Below are positions 1-9,421 of a DNA stretch of 40,563 nucleotides, in pieces. Location of the stretch: positions 1 through 40,563 of the forward strand of contig NZ_JACOAF010000036.1 in assembly GCF_014269285.1 (NCBI RefSeq). The letters are read 5' to 3'. Position 1 is the first letter of the stretch; each line of letters starts with the position of its first letter. The notes beneath the pieces were generated by a model, which saw only the letters and a program-made list of their open reading frames with translations, did not search any database and was not told where the DNA came from. The translations under genes and the position numbers were made by a program. Source of the DNA: Rufibacter sediminis. GTDB lineage: Bacteria > Bacteroidota > Bacteroidia > Cytophagales > Hymenobacteraceae.

Positions 1-52
1 CAGCGAGTTTCTTTTCTTCATGATTCTTTTGGTTACTTTTCTCATCCAGGAG
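1..52. repeat. Terminal direct repeat, left copy
   Basis: These 52 bases are identical to the last 52 bases of the window (40512-40563). Part of the unit can fold: GTTACTTTTCTC near 41 is nearly complementary to GAGAAAAGTGAC near 51-62. The likeliest reading is a dispersed genomic repeat at which the assembled piece begins and ends. Core chromosomal genes in between argue against a 40-kb circular element. Confidence 0.85.
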
Positions 53-524
53 AAAAGTGACAAACGCGGGCAGACCGCGACTCCAGCCCAGAGGCTTGGC
101 AGGACAGAAGTGAAGAGCAAGGGCGAGTTGCTAATTAGAGCGGAATCTTAAAGACCCATAGAGAAGTTCTGAGACTTGAACCAGGAAAACGGATAAATCT
201 TAGAGAGGATCAGCAGGTGTAAACATCCCCCTTCGCCCCCTTCAAAGGGGGAATCTCTGCTTGAGGGAAGTTGACTTGGTTGGTGGTGAGAACACCAACA
301 ACGGCGGGCCGGGCTGGTCACTCAAAAGAAGAAAGGCACGGAAGTAACTTCCGCGCCATAGAAGAGCGGGAACCCCGGAGACAAGGCACCATCACCTCAA
401 GAAATGAGCTAAATAGACTTGCCGCTTGCACTCCCGCAGCAACGGCAGAAAGCCCACCTTTCCCACCCAATAATAGAAAGCCGTTTCGTATCTTCAAGCT
501 TCCAAACACTTACAAACCCTTTAC
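53..524. other. Intergenic region, no convincing gene
   Basis: Small open frames here have no recognisable protein features and overlap each other on both strands. The stretch holds the hairpin continuing from the terminal repeat and one CCCCCTTC/GGGGG repeat near 227-253. No clear Bacteroidota promoter was identified for the peptidase gene at 525. Confidence 0.5.
227..253. repeat. Short CCCCCTT-type inverted repeat
   Basis: CCCCCTTC is repeated and followed by AAAGGGGG, forming a short hairpin. A related C-rich/G-rich hairpin (CCCCTCCC then GGAGGGGAATT) lies at 30091-30120, so this is probably a dispersed intergenic family. Confidence 0.45.
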
Positions 525-3035
525 ATGAGAATTCTTTACTTTCTGGCGGCCTTTCTGTTGGTCAGCCTGGGAGGACAGGCCCAAACCACGCCGCCTGCGA
601 AAGCCAATTATCAGTTGGCGTCCCGCTTCTCTCCCAAAAAACTGGAAAAGCTTATTTTCACCACCAGCCTGGACCCGCACTGGCTTAAGAAAACCGATCG
701 GTTCTGGTACATGTACGAGTCCTCCAATGGCAAGAACTGGTACATCGTAGACCCGGCGTCCAAGTCCAAGCAGGCGATCTTCAACACCGATAAACTGGCC
801 GCCGACATCACCACCATCGTACGTGACCCGTTCGATGCGCAGCACCTACCCATTGAGAACCTCAAGTTCACCGAGGACGAGAAGAACATCCAGTTTGAGG
901 TGAAGAGCACCATTGATCAGGTGAAGAAAGACCGCGTGGATAAAAAAGCCGCCGATTCACTGGAGAAGAAAACCTTCTACTTCCAGTACAACCTGGCTAC
1001 CCGCAAACTCACCGAGCTGAAGGACTACAACAAACCGAAGCGCAAGCCCATATGGGCCTCTATCTCGCCCGACCAGAAGTTTGTGGTGTTCGCCAAGGAG
1101 CACAACCTGTACTGGATGGACCGCGCTAACTACGAGAAAGCCCTCAAGAATGAGAAAGACTCCACCATTGTGGAAACCAAGTTCACTACCGACGGCGTGG
1201 AAAACTACACATACGGCGACTCGCAGGGCGAGACGAACGTGGAGCGCGAGAAGAACAAGAAGAACCGCAAGCCCGCTTACATCATGTGGTCGCCGGACAG
1301 CAAGTACTTCATCATGACCCGCACCGATGCCCGCAAGGTGAAAGACCTGTGGGTGCTGCACAACACCGCCACTGGTCGTCCGGCCCTGGAAACCTATAAA
1401 TACCAGATGCCCGGCGAGAAGGAAGCCCCCATCCGGGAACTGCTTTTGTTCAACTTTGCCGAAAAGACCGCTAAAAAGATCAACGCCGCTGCCTTCAAAG
1501 ACCAGGAACTCTCCGTGTGGCCCGCTCCGGCCAAGCAAAGCTCCCGCGATGATGAGTTCCGCGCCAACCTGTGGCACGGCACCAACCAGAAAGTGTACTT
1601 CACCCGCACCAGCCGCGACCTGAAGAAAATTGACGTGCTTTCTTTGGATGTTCCCTCGGGCACCGTGAAACCTCTGATTGAAGAGCGGTTCAACACCTAC
1701 GTGGAAGTAAGCCGCGTGGGCCTGGTGAACGGCGGCAACGAGCTGATTCACTGGTCGGAGCGCGACGGCTGGGGGCATTTCTACCTCTATGACGGCAATG
1801 GCAAGCTGAAAAACCAGATCACCTCCGGCCCCTTCCACACTGAGGAGATTGTAGGCATTGATGACAAAGCCCGCGTGCTGTACTTCACCGCCAACGGCCG
1901 CGAAGCTAAGGAAGACCCGTATTACCTCCATTTGTACCGCGTGAACTTTGACGGTTCTGGCCTGAAACTGTTGAACAGCGGCAATTTTGACCATCAGGTG
2001 AGCATGAACGACAGCCGCAAATTCTTCGTAAACTCGGCCTCGCGCGTGAACACGGTTCCCAAATCTGCCTTGTATAACAGCAACGGAAAGAAAGTAATGG
2101 ACCTGGAGACTGCCGACTTATCTAGACTGATGACCACCGGCTACAAATTCCCGGAGCCGTTTATTGTGAAAGCCGATGATGGCATCACCGATCTGTACGG
2201 CGTCATGTACAAGCCGTTTGACTTTGACTCCACCAAGAAGTACCCCATCATTGAGTACATCTACCCGGGTCCGCAGACCGAGGCCGTGAACAAAGCCTTC
2301 GGGCGCAGCATGGACCGCATGGACCGTCTGGCGCAGATGGGTTTCATTGTGATTACCGTAGGAAACCGCGGCGGTCACCCGGCCCGCTCCAAGTGGTACC
2401 ACACCTACGGCTACGGCAACCTGCGGGACTACGGCCTGGCAGACAAGAAAGCCGCGGTAGAGCAACTGGCAGATCGGCATAAATTCATTGACATCAACCG
2501 CGTGGGCATCACGGGCCACTCCGGCGGAGGGTTCATGTCTACGGCTGCCATGCTGGTGTACCCAGATTTCTTCAAGGTAGCGGTCTCTGGGGCCGGGAAC
2601 CACGAGAACAACATCTACAACCGCTGGTGGTCTGAGAAGCACCACGGCGTGAAGGAAGTGATCACCGCCAAAGGCGACACCACCTTCCAGTACTCCATCG
2701 ACCGGAACCCCGAGCTGGCCAAAAACCTGAAAGGGCACCTGCTGCTCACCCACGGCGATGTGGACAACAACGTGCACCCGGCCAACAGCATTAGAATGGC
2801 CGATGCGCTCATCAAAGCCAACAAACGCTTCGATTTCGTGATCATGCCCGGCCAGCGCCATGGCTACGGTGACATGACCGAGTACTCCTTCTGGATGACC
2901 GCCGATTATTTCTCCAAACACCTGCTGGGCGATTTCTCCCAAACGGTAGACATCACGGAGATGAACAGAGAGGCCGAACAGAACAACAAGAAGCCTCAAA
3001 CGGGAAGAGCCGTTCAACCCGAAGACGAAGAATAG
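525..3035 (+). CDS. S9 family dipeptidyl-peptidase (DPP IV-like), secreted
   Basis: An 836-aa serine peptidase expected to cleave dipeptides, often after proline, from peptide N-termini in the periplasm. Residues 1-20 form a Sec signal peptide ending near GQAQ. A DPPIV_N beta-propeller fills roughly 100-530, and an alpha/beta-hydrolase S9 domain follows. The GHSGGG nucleophile elbow places Ser666; Asp747 in the HGDVDNNVH motif and His779 in QRHGYG complete the triad. Length fits bacterial DPP IV relatives (about 700-840 aa). The C-terminus is acidic and Q/N-rich. The gene stands alone with a strong terminator 22 nt after the stop. Family assignment is firm; exact substrate preference is inference. 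Confidence 0.93.
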   Translation: MRILYFLAAFLLVSLGGQAQTTPPAKANYQLASRFSPKKLEKLIFTTSLDPHWLKKTDRFWYMYESSNGKNWYIVDPASKSKQAIFNTDKLAADITTIVRDPFDAQHLPIENLKFTEDEKNIQFEVKSTIDQVKKDRVDKKAADSLEKKTFYFQYNLATRKLTELKDYNKPKRKPIWASISPDQKFVVFAKEHNLYWMDRANYEKALKNEKDSTIVETKFTTDGVENYTYGDSQGETNVEREKNKKNRKPAYIMWSPDSKYFIMTRTDARKVKDLWVLHNTATGRPALETYKYQMPGEKEAPIRELLLFNFAEKTAKKINAAAFKDQELSVWPAPAKQSSRDDEFRANLWHGTNQKVYFTRTSRDLKKIDVLSLDVPSGTVKPLIEERFNTYVEVSRVGLVNGGNELIHWSERDGWGHFYLYDGNGKLKNQITSGPFHTEEIVGIDDKARVLYFTANGREAKEDPYYLHLYRVNFDGSGLKLLNSGNFDHQVSMNDSRKFFVNSASRVNTVPKSALYNSNGKKVMDLETADLSRLMTTGYKFPEPFIVKADDGITDLYGVMYKPFDFDSTKKYPIIEYIYPGPQTEAVNKAFGRSMDRMDRLAQMGFIVITVGNRGGHPARSKWYHTYGYGNLRDYGLADKKAAVEQLADRHKFIDINRVGITGHSGGGFMSTAAMLVYPDFFKVAVSGAGNHENNIYNRWWSEKHHGVKEVITAKGDTTFQYSIDRNPELAKNLKGHLLLTHGDVDNNVHPANSIRMADALIKANKRFDFVIMPGQRHGYGDMTEYSFWMTADYFSKHLLGDFSQTVDITEMNREAEQNNKKPQTGRAVQPEDEE

Positions 3036-3056
3036 ATTCCTTCTGCTTCTCTCATT

Positions 3057-3095
3057 AAAAAGCCGCCGCCATTCAATTGGCGGCGGCTTTTTCTT
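3057..3095 (+). terminator. Rho-independent terminator of the S9 peptidase gene
   Basis: AAAAAGCCGCCGCC and GGCGGCGGCTTTTT flank an 8-nt loop, giving a 14-bp stem followed by T-rich sequence. It starts 22 nt after the peptidase stop codon. Confidence 0.92.
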
Positions 3096-3143
3096 TTGAT
3101 CCGAACTCAAGGCAGACGCCTAGCTGGGAAACTCTTTCAATCT

Positions 3144-3179
3144 GTTTTGGGCGTATTTTCAGGAAATGAGGCTTAAAAC
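3144..3179. repeat. 36-bp palindrome family, copy 1
   Basis: Left arm GTTTTGGGCGTA, centre TTTTCAGGAAAT, right arm GAGGCTTAAAAC. It matches the family pattern GTTTTGGGCCTG / TTTTCAGGAAAT / CAGGCCCAAAAC with some arm decay. It lies between two + genes. Confidence 0.75.
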
Positions 3180-3268
3180 AGAAGGCTTCTCTAGCTTCAG
3201 GGCTCCTCAGGAAGGTTCCCGCGCTCGTTTTCAATCCTTTTGGATAGATCTTTCCGTATAAAACATCT

Positions 3269-3856
3269 ATGAAAAAACTCCTGTGCCTGTTGCCCTTGAT
3301 TTGTTTCTTTGCTGCCTGCTCCAGAGATAACACCACCCAATATGAAACGAACCCATCGGTAGAACAGGTGATTGATGAGACCCCGGCGGTTTCGTTTGCC
3401 AGTTTTGCGTCTGAACTGCCGGTTTTGTCTTTGCCCTTCCAAGCGGGCTGTTCTTTTGACTACGCCCTCGGCTCCAGGCTAGACACTACGGCCGCCACGG
3501 CTTTCTTGCAACCGCATGAATTGCCTTACCGTCGGTTTCCGGTGAGCAAAGACGTGACTGCATTGCTGCTGCTTTACCCCGCCGATGAAACGCTGCCCAG
3601 AATCAGGACCTATACCGCAGCGGGTGTCCAAGTAGATGAACAGGACCTGAAAGTTTCTCCCTGCGGCGAAGAACCCGGCATTCGGCACAGCGAGCAGTAC
3701 ACCATTCAGAAAGACCTCACCATTGTGCACGTAGACAGCACCACCCGCTGGCAGTTTGACGCCGAATACAACGAACTGCCCAACACGCGAAAACTCACCG
3801 TCACCCGCAAACAGTTCAAAATCTCCTCCACCGGCGATATCACTGAAATAAAGTAG
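3269..3856 (+). CDS. Small lipoprotein of unknown function
   Basis: A 195-aa protein I do not recognise. It begins with a lipoprotein signal peptide (KKLLCLLPLICFFAAC), with the lipidated cysteine near residue 17, so it is probably anchored in the periplasmic or outer membrane leaflet. The mature part is acidic to neutral, with no further membrane segments or repeats. Two cysteines near 65 and 130 could pair. The start is the only ATG that leaves a complete signal peptide. The SRPBCC gene follows 56 nt downstream on the same strand and may be co-transcribed; no terminator is seen between them. Confidence 0.75.
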   Translation: MKKLLCLLPLICFFAACSRDNTTQYETNPSVEQVIDETPAVSFASFASELPVLSLPFQAGCSFDYALGSRLDTTAATAFLQPHELPYRRFPVSKDVTALLLLYPADETLPRIRTYTAAGVQVDEQDLKVSPCGEEPGIRHSEQYTIQKDLTIVHVDSTTRWQFDAEYNELPNTRKLTVTRKQFKISSTGDITEIK

Positions 3857-3912
3857 TCCCGGTAAGCACTACCTACCGGCTCTCGTTTTACCTTCGCCCT
3901 ATTGTTTAGACT

Positions 3913-4296
3913 ATGAAAGATTTCAAGAAATACTACCTTTTGCCCGCTACCCCAGAGGAGGTGTACATTGCCTTAACCAACCCCATCACCATGGAAATCT
4001 GGACGGGCGAACCGGCCGAGATGTCCACCGAACCCGGCACGGAGTTCTCGCTTTGGGGAGACAGCATTGTGGGCAAAAACCTGGAGTTTGAGGAAAACAG
4101 GAAGATTGTGCAGCAGTGGTACTTTGAAGGCGAGCCCGAAGACTCCATCGTGACCATCAAACTACACCCGCACAAACAAGGCTGCTCCATGGAAGTGAAG
4201 CAAACGAACATCCCAGACGAAGCCTACGATGATCTGGTAGAAGGCTGGAACGATGCCTACGCCGGCGCTTTGCTGTCGTTTTTTGAGGAACAGTAA
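3913..4296 (+). CDS. SRPBCC/AHSA1-family (START-like) protein
   Basis: A 127-aa cytoplasmic protein with the AHSA1-like helix-grip fold. The opening FKKYYLLPATPEEVYIALTNP, a middle GTEFSLWGD segment, the QQWYFEG strand and the C-terminal helix GWNDAYAGALLSFFEE are typical. Such proteins bind hydrophobic ligands or, in the Aha1 branch, contact chaperones; the role of this one cannot be told from sequence. Length matches single-domain members (about 125-160 aa). It is convergent with the SusD gene, with a bidirectional terminator between. Confidence 0.85.
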   Translation: MKDFKKYYLLPATPEEVYIALTNPITMEIWTGEPAEMSTEPGTEFSLWGDSIVGKNLEFEENRKIVQQWYFEGEPEDSIVTIKLHPHKQGCSMEVKQTNIPDEAYDDLVEGWNDAYAGALLSFFEEQ

Positions 4297-4321
4297 AAAT
4301 CCAGCCCTACTGCGTTTCTCT

Positions 4322-4350
4322 GTTTTGGACCTGATTTCACAAAAAAGGCC
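4322..4350. repeat. 36-bp palindrome family, degenerate half copy
   Basis: GTTTTGGACCTGATTTCA matches the left arm and centre. The right arm is replaced by the terminator stem. Confidence 0.45.
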
Positions 4351-4375
4351 GGTAAATAACCGGCCTTTTTCTTTT
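4340..4375. terminator. Bidirectional rho-independent terminator
   Basis: AAAAAAGGCCGGT and AACCGGCCTTTTT form a long stem with a short loop, with T-runs usable in both directions. It sits between the convergent SRPBCC (+) and SusD (-) genes. Confidence 0.88.
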
Positions 4376-4394
4376 GATGCTGTTGGGTGACAGC

Positions 4395-5813
4395 TTATTT
4401 ATCCCACCACAGTCTTTCAGACAAGGAACCAACCGCCGGAACATTCGCTCCGTTGCGGCTAATTTCATCCGTTGGATAGGCTACTCTTCTGATGAAGGTA
4501 GTCAAGGCTGCATTGGCCGGCAGTGTGAAATTCTTGTACTGGTAATCAAATCTGCGGGCATCATTCCATGCCTCTGGATTCAGGTAGGTGGTGATGTATT
4601 TTTCCTTGAAAATCAGGTCCAGGGTGAGGTTAGCCGCCCCTACTCCAACCGCTGGGTTAGCGAGGTACGTCGCTTTATCAGTGGCAGAAACCCCAAATTT
4701 ATCCATGCTGGCGCTGATTCCTTCTAGGTAAGCGGTATATGCCCGGGCTTTATCATTGGCCCGGAAAGCGGCTTCCGCCTCTACAAACTTCAGCTCAGCA
4801 TATGTTACCAGATAAATAGGCGACTCATCGCTGGTGAAGGGCGAAGTTCTGGAAATATAACTCTCATCCTTCACCGTGCTGCTAGCAGGTCCCACGTTTC
4901 CGGCTCCGTTTGGAGTGCCTTTGTAGGTATTGGTAACAGTAGCGGTGGCAAGTTTAGGAAGTCTGGGATCTACCACTCCAAAAGTGGTTCCGTTCAATTG
5001 ATCAACCAGTTGCTCAGACAGCCAACCGCCCAACAAGTTACTCTCATTTGACAGAGCCACTCCCGCCCAATAATTCCGGGCCGGGAACACATTCATGCCA
5101 GCATCATCTGCATTACTGGTGAAAGAGTTCTGAACAGCCGTTAGCACCTCTGCCGGAGCATAAGAAGATGTCTTGCTAACCTTGTTGAGCTGCCTGGCTT
5201 TAAGCGCATATGCTAGTTTCAGCCATTTGGCTCGGTCACCTGCATAGATCAAATCACCGGTAGGGCTAAGTTTAACGGTAGCATCTGTTTTGGACAACTC
5301 CGTTATTGCTTCGTTCAATAATTTTAAACTTTCGCTGTATAGCTGCTCCTGAGAGTCATATTTGGGCGTTAGGATATCAACGCGGAACGCTTCTGAGTAA
5401 GGAGCATTCCCAAACAAATCCGTCACTAAGGTCAAGTGGTAAGACATAAGTACATTTGCCACTCCCACGTACTCACTTGAACCTTCCGTAATGGCCTTTT
5501 GCCGCATATCATAGATATCAGCCATAGCCAGGTAAAGCGAGTTCCAGGTACTTGAGTAGTTGGCTATGTCATAGATATCGGTAGTGGACGAAGCACTAGG
5601 ACTGGCCAGGTACTGTACAAAATAGGAGGTAATATTGGACACATTGTAAGTGGTTGCTCCTGCCTTCTGAGTAGTGGTGGCCAGCAACGCTGAAAGTGCC
5701 GGGTCTGTGACTTGGTTAGGGTTCTCACTTAACTCAAAGTAATCATCACAACTTTGCAGCCCCAGGGCTCCCACCAGTATAAATGGGAGGATATATCTAT
5801 ATGCTCTTTTCAT
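4395..5813 (-). CDS. SusD/RagB-family nutrient-binding outer-membrane lipoprotein
   Basis: A 472-aa surface lipoprotein that caps the adjacent SusC-like TonB transporter and captures the nutrient. The signal peptide ends in a lipobox with the cysteine near residue 22 (LGLQSC), followed by DDYFELSENPNQVT, typical of the SusD-like branch that starts with an NPN motif. TPR-like helices follow, and the tail holds NPEAWNDARRFDY, a SusD hallmark. Length fits the 470-550 aa range. It starts 13 nt after the SusC stop, so the two form one transcript, susC first. No glycoside hydrolase, peptidase or sigma/anti-sigma pair is next to them, so the substrate (glycan or peptide) is unknown. Confidence 0.93.
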   Translation of the reverse strand: MKRAYRYILPFILVGALGLQSCDDYFELSENPNQVTDPALSALLATTTQKAGATTYNVSNITSYFVQYLASPSASSTTDIYDIANYSSTWNSLYLAMADIYDMRQKAITEGSSEYVGVANVLMSYHLTLVTDLFGNAPYSEAFRVDILTPKYDSQEQLYSESLKLLNEAITELSKTDATVKLSPTGDLIYAGDRAKWLKLAYALKARQLNKVSKTSSYAPAEVLTAVQNSFTSNADDAGMNVFPARNYWAGVALSNESNLLGGWLSEQLVDQLNGTTFGVVDPRLPKLATATVTNTYKGTPNGAGNVGPASSTVKDESYISRTSPFTSDESPIYLVTYAELKFVEAEAAFRANDKARAYTAYLEGISASMDKFGVSATDKATYLANPAVGVGAANLTLDLIFKEKYITTYLNPEAWNDARRFDYQYKNFTLPANAALTTFIRRVAYPTDEISRNGANVPAVGSLSERLWWDK

Positions 5814-5826
5814 AAAATTTTAAGTA

Positions 5827-8800
5827 TTAGAATCCTACATTAAGGGTGAAGAAGAAGCTTCTGACCGCTGGATAAGTGAAACCAGAGAAGCCGTCTACGT
5901 TGCTTCCGCTGTTGGTTCCGCTTGTCTCTGGATCATACCCATAGTAGTCTGTTGATAACCACAAATTATTGCCGGTAGCAGAGAAAGAAGCGTTTTTGAC
6001 AAACTTCTTAGGCAACCAGGTAGTAGGCAGGTTGTAGTTCAAAGTAAGCGTACGCAGTCTAACCCAAGAGGCATCCTGCACAAACTCTTCTGAAACCGTT
6101 CTGTGGACGTTACGATAATAACCATTTCCGTAATCTACCCCATCTGGTCCCACTCCCTGGCCTAACCAAACTCTTTTCGTGTTGGGAGTACCGTCGGCTA
6201 ACACGCCTTCAAACACCCTAAAATCATTGCGGTTGGTGGTGTAATCTGCTTTTCCGAACGCGGAATAGAAGTTCTCCAGCTGATTGTATTTGTCTTGTCC
6301 TATGCGGGCATCAAACAAAGCAGATAGGCTCAGGTTCTTGAAAGTAAATGTGTTGGTAAAACCACCAATCCAATCTGGCTGGGTGTTTCCAAGTATTTTC
6401 TGGCTGCTAGATGGCGCAACTACCGGAAACCCATCTGCCCCAATAACCATCGGTCGGTTAGTGTCCGTGAATAGCGGATCTGGGGTATCAGCGCCATAAT
6501 AGCGCAGATAATGGGAGCCATAGATGTTTCCGTAAGGCTGACCTGGAATCAGTTTCATGGTAACGGTTGCTCTGCCATAGCCAAATTGGGAGCCCATTGG
6601 AATTTCAGTGAGGCCTTCTCGTAAACTTACCACTTTGTTTCTATTGGCAGAGAAGATCAACTTAGAGTCCCATCTGAACTCTCCTTTCTGGATTGGGGTA
6701 GCGTTCAGCACCAATTCTATCCCTTTGTTTCTCATGCTACCAGCGTTAACCGCAGCTTTCAGATAACCGGTGGTGTTGGATACATCAATGTTAATGATCT
6801 GGTCTTCGCTAAGTGAATAATAATACGTCAAGTCAAATCCTAAACGGCCATTCAGGAAATTCATTTCCAGACCACCTTCATAAGTATTGGTAAATTCTGG
6901 TTTAAGGCTAGGGTCACCTAAAACAGCACCTCTGGTGAAACCGGTATAGCCAGAAGGAAGACCGGTGTAAGATGTATATCCTGTAGAGGTAGAGTAGGCC
7001 AACGCGTCTTTCCCTACTTTGGCGTAAGAAAGCCTAAGTTTACCATACTTGATAAAATCAGGCAGATCGAATTGCTCTGTAAACACGTAGCCCAAACTCA
7101 CCGAAGGATAGAAAAAGGAGTTATTAGGGCTTAACAGAGAGGAAGTAATGTCATTTCTTCCGGTTAGCGTAAGGTAGAGAAAGTCCTTGTAGTCTAACGT
7201 GGCTTCTCCAAAAAGCCCCATCAATCGATAGTCAGAATCGGTTTGAGTGGCGCTGATGATTTTAGCGTTCCTTAAGCTAAACCAGTCATAAACGGTAAGT
7301 TCAGAACCAGACACCCCAACATCTTTGGTGCTTCGGTCATATAGGTCATGCCCTAAACGCAGCGTAGCTTTTAAGTCGCTGCCAAAATTATGGGTTAAAG
7401 TTGCTACCAATGTAGAATTAATGGCTCTAAAATTGGAGTTATACTCATTTACAAAACCTAAACCATTGTCATAGTTTGCTTCACCTGGTATGCCGCGTAA
7501 GCCAGGCGCAGTGCCAGTCCGGTTATCGGTGTAGGTATCCAGCCCAATTCTGTAGTTGAAGTCAAGCCACTCAAAAGGAGTATAGCCAAAGGTAAGACCA
7601 CCAATAAAACGGTTCACATTGTCCTTTAACCGGTTGGTTGCCGCCCCGAAGAGTGGGTTGTCATTGCCGCCGTGCGTGAGCATGGTCCCGTCTGGATTAA
7701 GGTAATCCCGCACATCCCAACGATCAGTGAAATAGGCCAAGCTCTCCCCGAAACGGTCTGCATTGTAACGGTATCCGCCGGAGTTAATGAAATTGAAATT
7801 AGCTCCTGTTCTGAACTTCTCACTGATTTTCACATCTGCGTTCAAACGGGCTGAGAAGTTCTTATAATCAGTGAAAGGCAACACGCCTTCGTGGTTCAGG
7901 TATGATAACGAAGAAAGGAATGTCACTTTCTCAGTACCGCCAGAGAAGGAAAGTGAGTTTCTATATTGTTTACCAGTACGGTAACCGTTTTTCAGGTTGT
8001 CATAAAGTTCTTCTGGATGGGTAGGATCAATTTCCCGGGCTTCTTCCACTGTAGGGCCCCAAGCTGGCCAAAAGCTATCTTTGTCATACACCCCCAGGTA
8101 CCCTTGGGTATAAGTACGCTGTACTTCAGGAAGTTTGTTCACGTTCTCCACCCCAAAGCTGCTGGTGAAGTTTACCCGTAAGGAACCTTCCTGCCCTTTC
8201 TTAGTGGTAATTACCACTACACCGTTAGCGCCCCTTAAACCATATAAGGCAGTAGCGGCACCACCTTTCAGCACGTTAATACTGGCAATATCGTCTGGGT
8301 TAATATCGGCGGCCCGGTTGCTCATGCCTCTCAATTCTGCGCCTTCCCCGTAAGTGGAAGTAGAGTTATCCATCAATACTCCGTCAATCACAAAAAGAGG
8401 TTCATTGGATCTGCCCACGTCAATGGAGTTCACCCCTCTGATTCTGATACTGGTTCCCTGCCCTGGAGCACCACCAGTACTGGAAATCTGAGCTCCAGCC
8501 ACTTGCCCTTGCAAGGCATTCAATACGTTGGGCTGACGGCTTCTGGAGATCTCTTCGGTTTTCACTTCTTGAGTGGCATAGCCTAAAGCCCTTTTCTCCC
8601 TGGAGATCCCAAGTGCCGTCACCACTACTTCACCCAACTGCTGATTATCCGGCGTTAGTGAAAGCTGTAGGTTGGATTGGTCCCCTACCGGTACTTCCCG
8701 CGTGATATACCCCAGATAACTTACCACAAGAACAGCTGCATTGTCAGACACCCGAATACTGAAATTTCCATTCGCATCGGTAGAAGTTCCATTGGTGGTG

Positions 8801-8940
8801 CCTTTGATTACCACACTGACGCCAGCTAAACTGCTGCCATCATCTGAGGCGGAAATCTTACCGGTAACTTCCCGCTGCTGGGCATAGGCCATGCTAAGCG
8901 AAGAAAGTAATACCAGTAAAAAGAGTAATGTTTTTTTCAT
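5827..8940 (-). CDS. SusC/RagA-family TonB-linked outer-membrane transporter
   Basis: A 1037-aa TonB-dependent porin importing a large nutrient held by its SusD partner. Signal peptide 1-20 ends at AYAQ. A CarboxypepD_reg-like domain spans about 23-105 (VTGKISASDDGSSLAGVSVVIKG). The plug domain follows, with the SusC signature around GVNSIDVGRSNEPLFVIDGV and LKGGAATALYGLRGANGVVVITTKKG. The rest is beta-barrel ending in an aromatic-rich strand with terminal F (FFFTLNVGF), the usual signal for barrel assembly. Length is normal for SusC. The AT-rich leader region (8941-9160) probably carries the promoter, though no consensus -7 box was found. Confidence 0.95.
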   Translation of the reverse strand: MKKTLLFLLVLLSSLSMAYAQQREVTGKISASDDGSSLAGVSVVIKGTTNGTSTDANGNFSIRVSDNAAVLVVSYLGYITREVPVGDQSNLQLSLTPDNQQLGEVVVTALGISREKRALGYATQEVKTEEISRSRQPNVLNALQGQVAGAQISSTGGAPGQGTSIRIRGVNSIDVGRSNEPLFVIDGVLMDNSTSTYGEGAELRGMSNRAADINPDDIASINVLKGGAATALYGLRGANGVVVITTKKGQEGSLRVNFTSSFGVENVNKLPEVQRTYTQGYLGVYDKDSFWPAWGPTVEEAREIDPTHPEELYDNLKNGYRTGKQYRNSLSFSGGTEKVTFLSSLSYLNHEGVLPFTDYKNFSARLNADVKISEKFRTGANFNFINSGGYRYNADRFGESLAYFTDRWDVRDYLNPDGTMLTHGGNDNPLFGAATNRLKDNVNRFIGGLTFGYTPFEWLDFNYRIGLDTYTDNRTGTAPGLRGIPGEANYDNGLGFVNEYNSNFRAINSTLVATLTHNFGSDLKATLRLGHDLYDRSTKDVGVSGSELTVYDWFSLRNAKIISATQTDSDYRLMGLFGEATLDYKDFLYLTLTGRNDITSSLLSPNNSFFYPSVSLGYVFTEQFDLPDFIKYGKLRLSYAKVGKDALAYSTSTGYTSYTGLPSGYTGFTRGAVLGDPSLKPEFTNTYEGGLEMNFLNGRLGFDLTYYYSLSEDQIINIDVSNTTGYLKAAVNAGSMRNKGIELVLNATPIQKGEFRWDSKLIFSANRNKVVSLREGLTEIPMGSQFGYGRATVTMKLIPGQPYGNIYGSHYLRYYGADTPDPLFTDTNRPMVIGADGFPVVAPSSSQKILGNTQPDWIGGFTNTFTFKNLSLSALFDARIGQDKYNQLENFYSAFGKADYTTNRNDFRVFEGVLADGTPNTKRVWLGQGVGPDGVDYGNGYYRNVHRTVSEEFVQDASWVRLRTLTLNYNLPTTWLPKKFVKNASFSATGNNLWLSTDYYGYDPETSGTNSGSNVDGFSGFTYPAVRSFFFTLNVGF

Positions 8941-9421
8941 GCTTTAAACAGGTTTAATTAAGTGAGTTTGTAAGAGTTTGGAGAGCGGTGATTCAGCCAA
9001 TTGGCTATTGGTACTGGAGTATATCTATAAAATTAAATATCTCCTAAAGTTTGGGGTAAAAAATATACTTTATTTCTAAGATTATATAGTTTTATCAAAA
9101 TATAGAATCCACCAAGATTACTTTTTATAAAAATTAAAATGCAATGTTGGGCAAAGCCCCGTCCTCTACTTGATCACCAGCATCCATTTTCCTGAAGCTT
9201 CCGTTTTAAGCTCATTTTCAGAAAACAGCCTTAAAACGAAGACGCACTTTGTCCTCCTCCTCAGCGCTGCCCTCAAAACAGTACCTTCAGCACCAGACTC
9301 CAGCCCCTTGCTCTTTTCAGGCCCTGGCAGCAGGCATCATAACCTGGCGGAGGTCAAAAAACAGCGTTATTGTTTTTCATCCGGGCTCGTTAAACAAGGC
9401 ATTAACTAACAGTGTACATCC
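8941..9421. other. AT-rich intergenic region upstream of susC
   Basis: About 480 bases without a supported gene. The part from 9000 to 9150 is much more AT-rich than its surroundings and probably contains the susC promoter. A short + open frame at 9170-9409 has no protein-like features and spans a palindrome copy, so it is not called. Confidence 0.5.
9203..9237. repeat. 36-bp palindrome family copy
   Basis: GTTTTAAGCTCA, centre TTTTCAGAAAA, then CAGCCTTAAAAC. GGC/GCC of the typical copy has become AGC/GCC, with TTAAAAC still complementing GTTTTAA. Confidence 0.7.

Noticed and set aside
957..1994. Long minus-strand open frame of 345 codons opposite the S9 peptidase
   Set aside because: Its protein is Val/His/Gly-rich without family features and is a frame shadow of a well-supported peptidase. 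The same applies to long antisense frames at 2118-3110, 11088-12116, 19465-20040, 26117-26806, 28111-28830 and 38582-39547.
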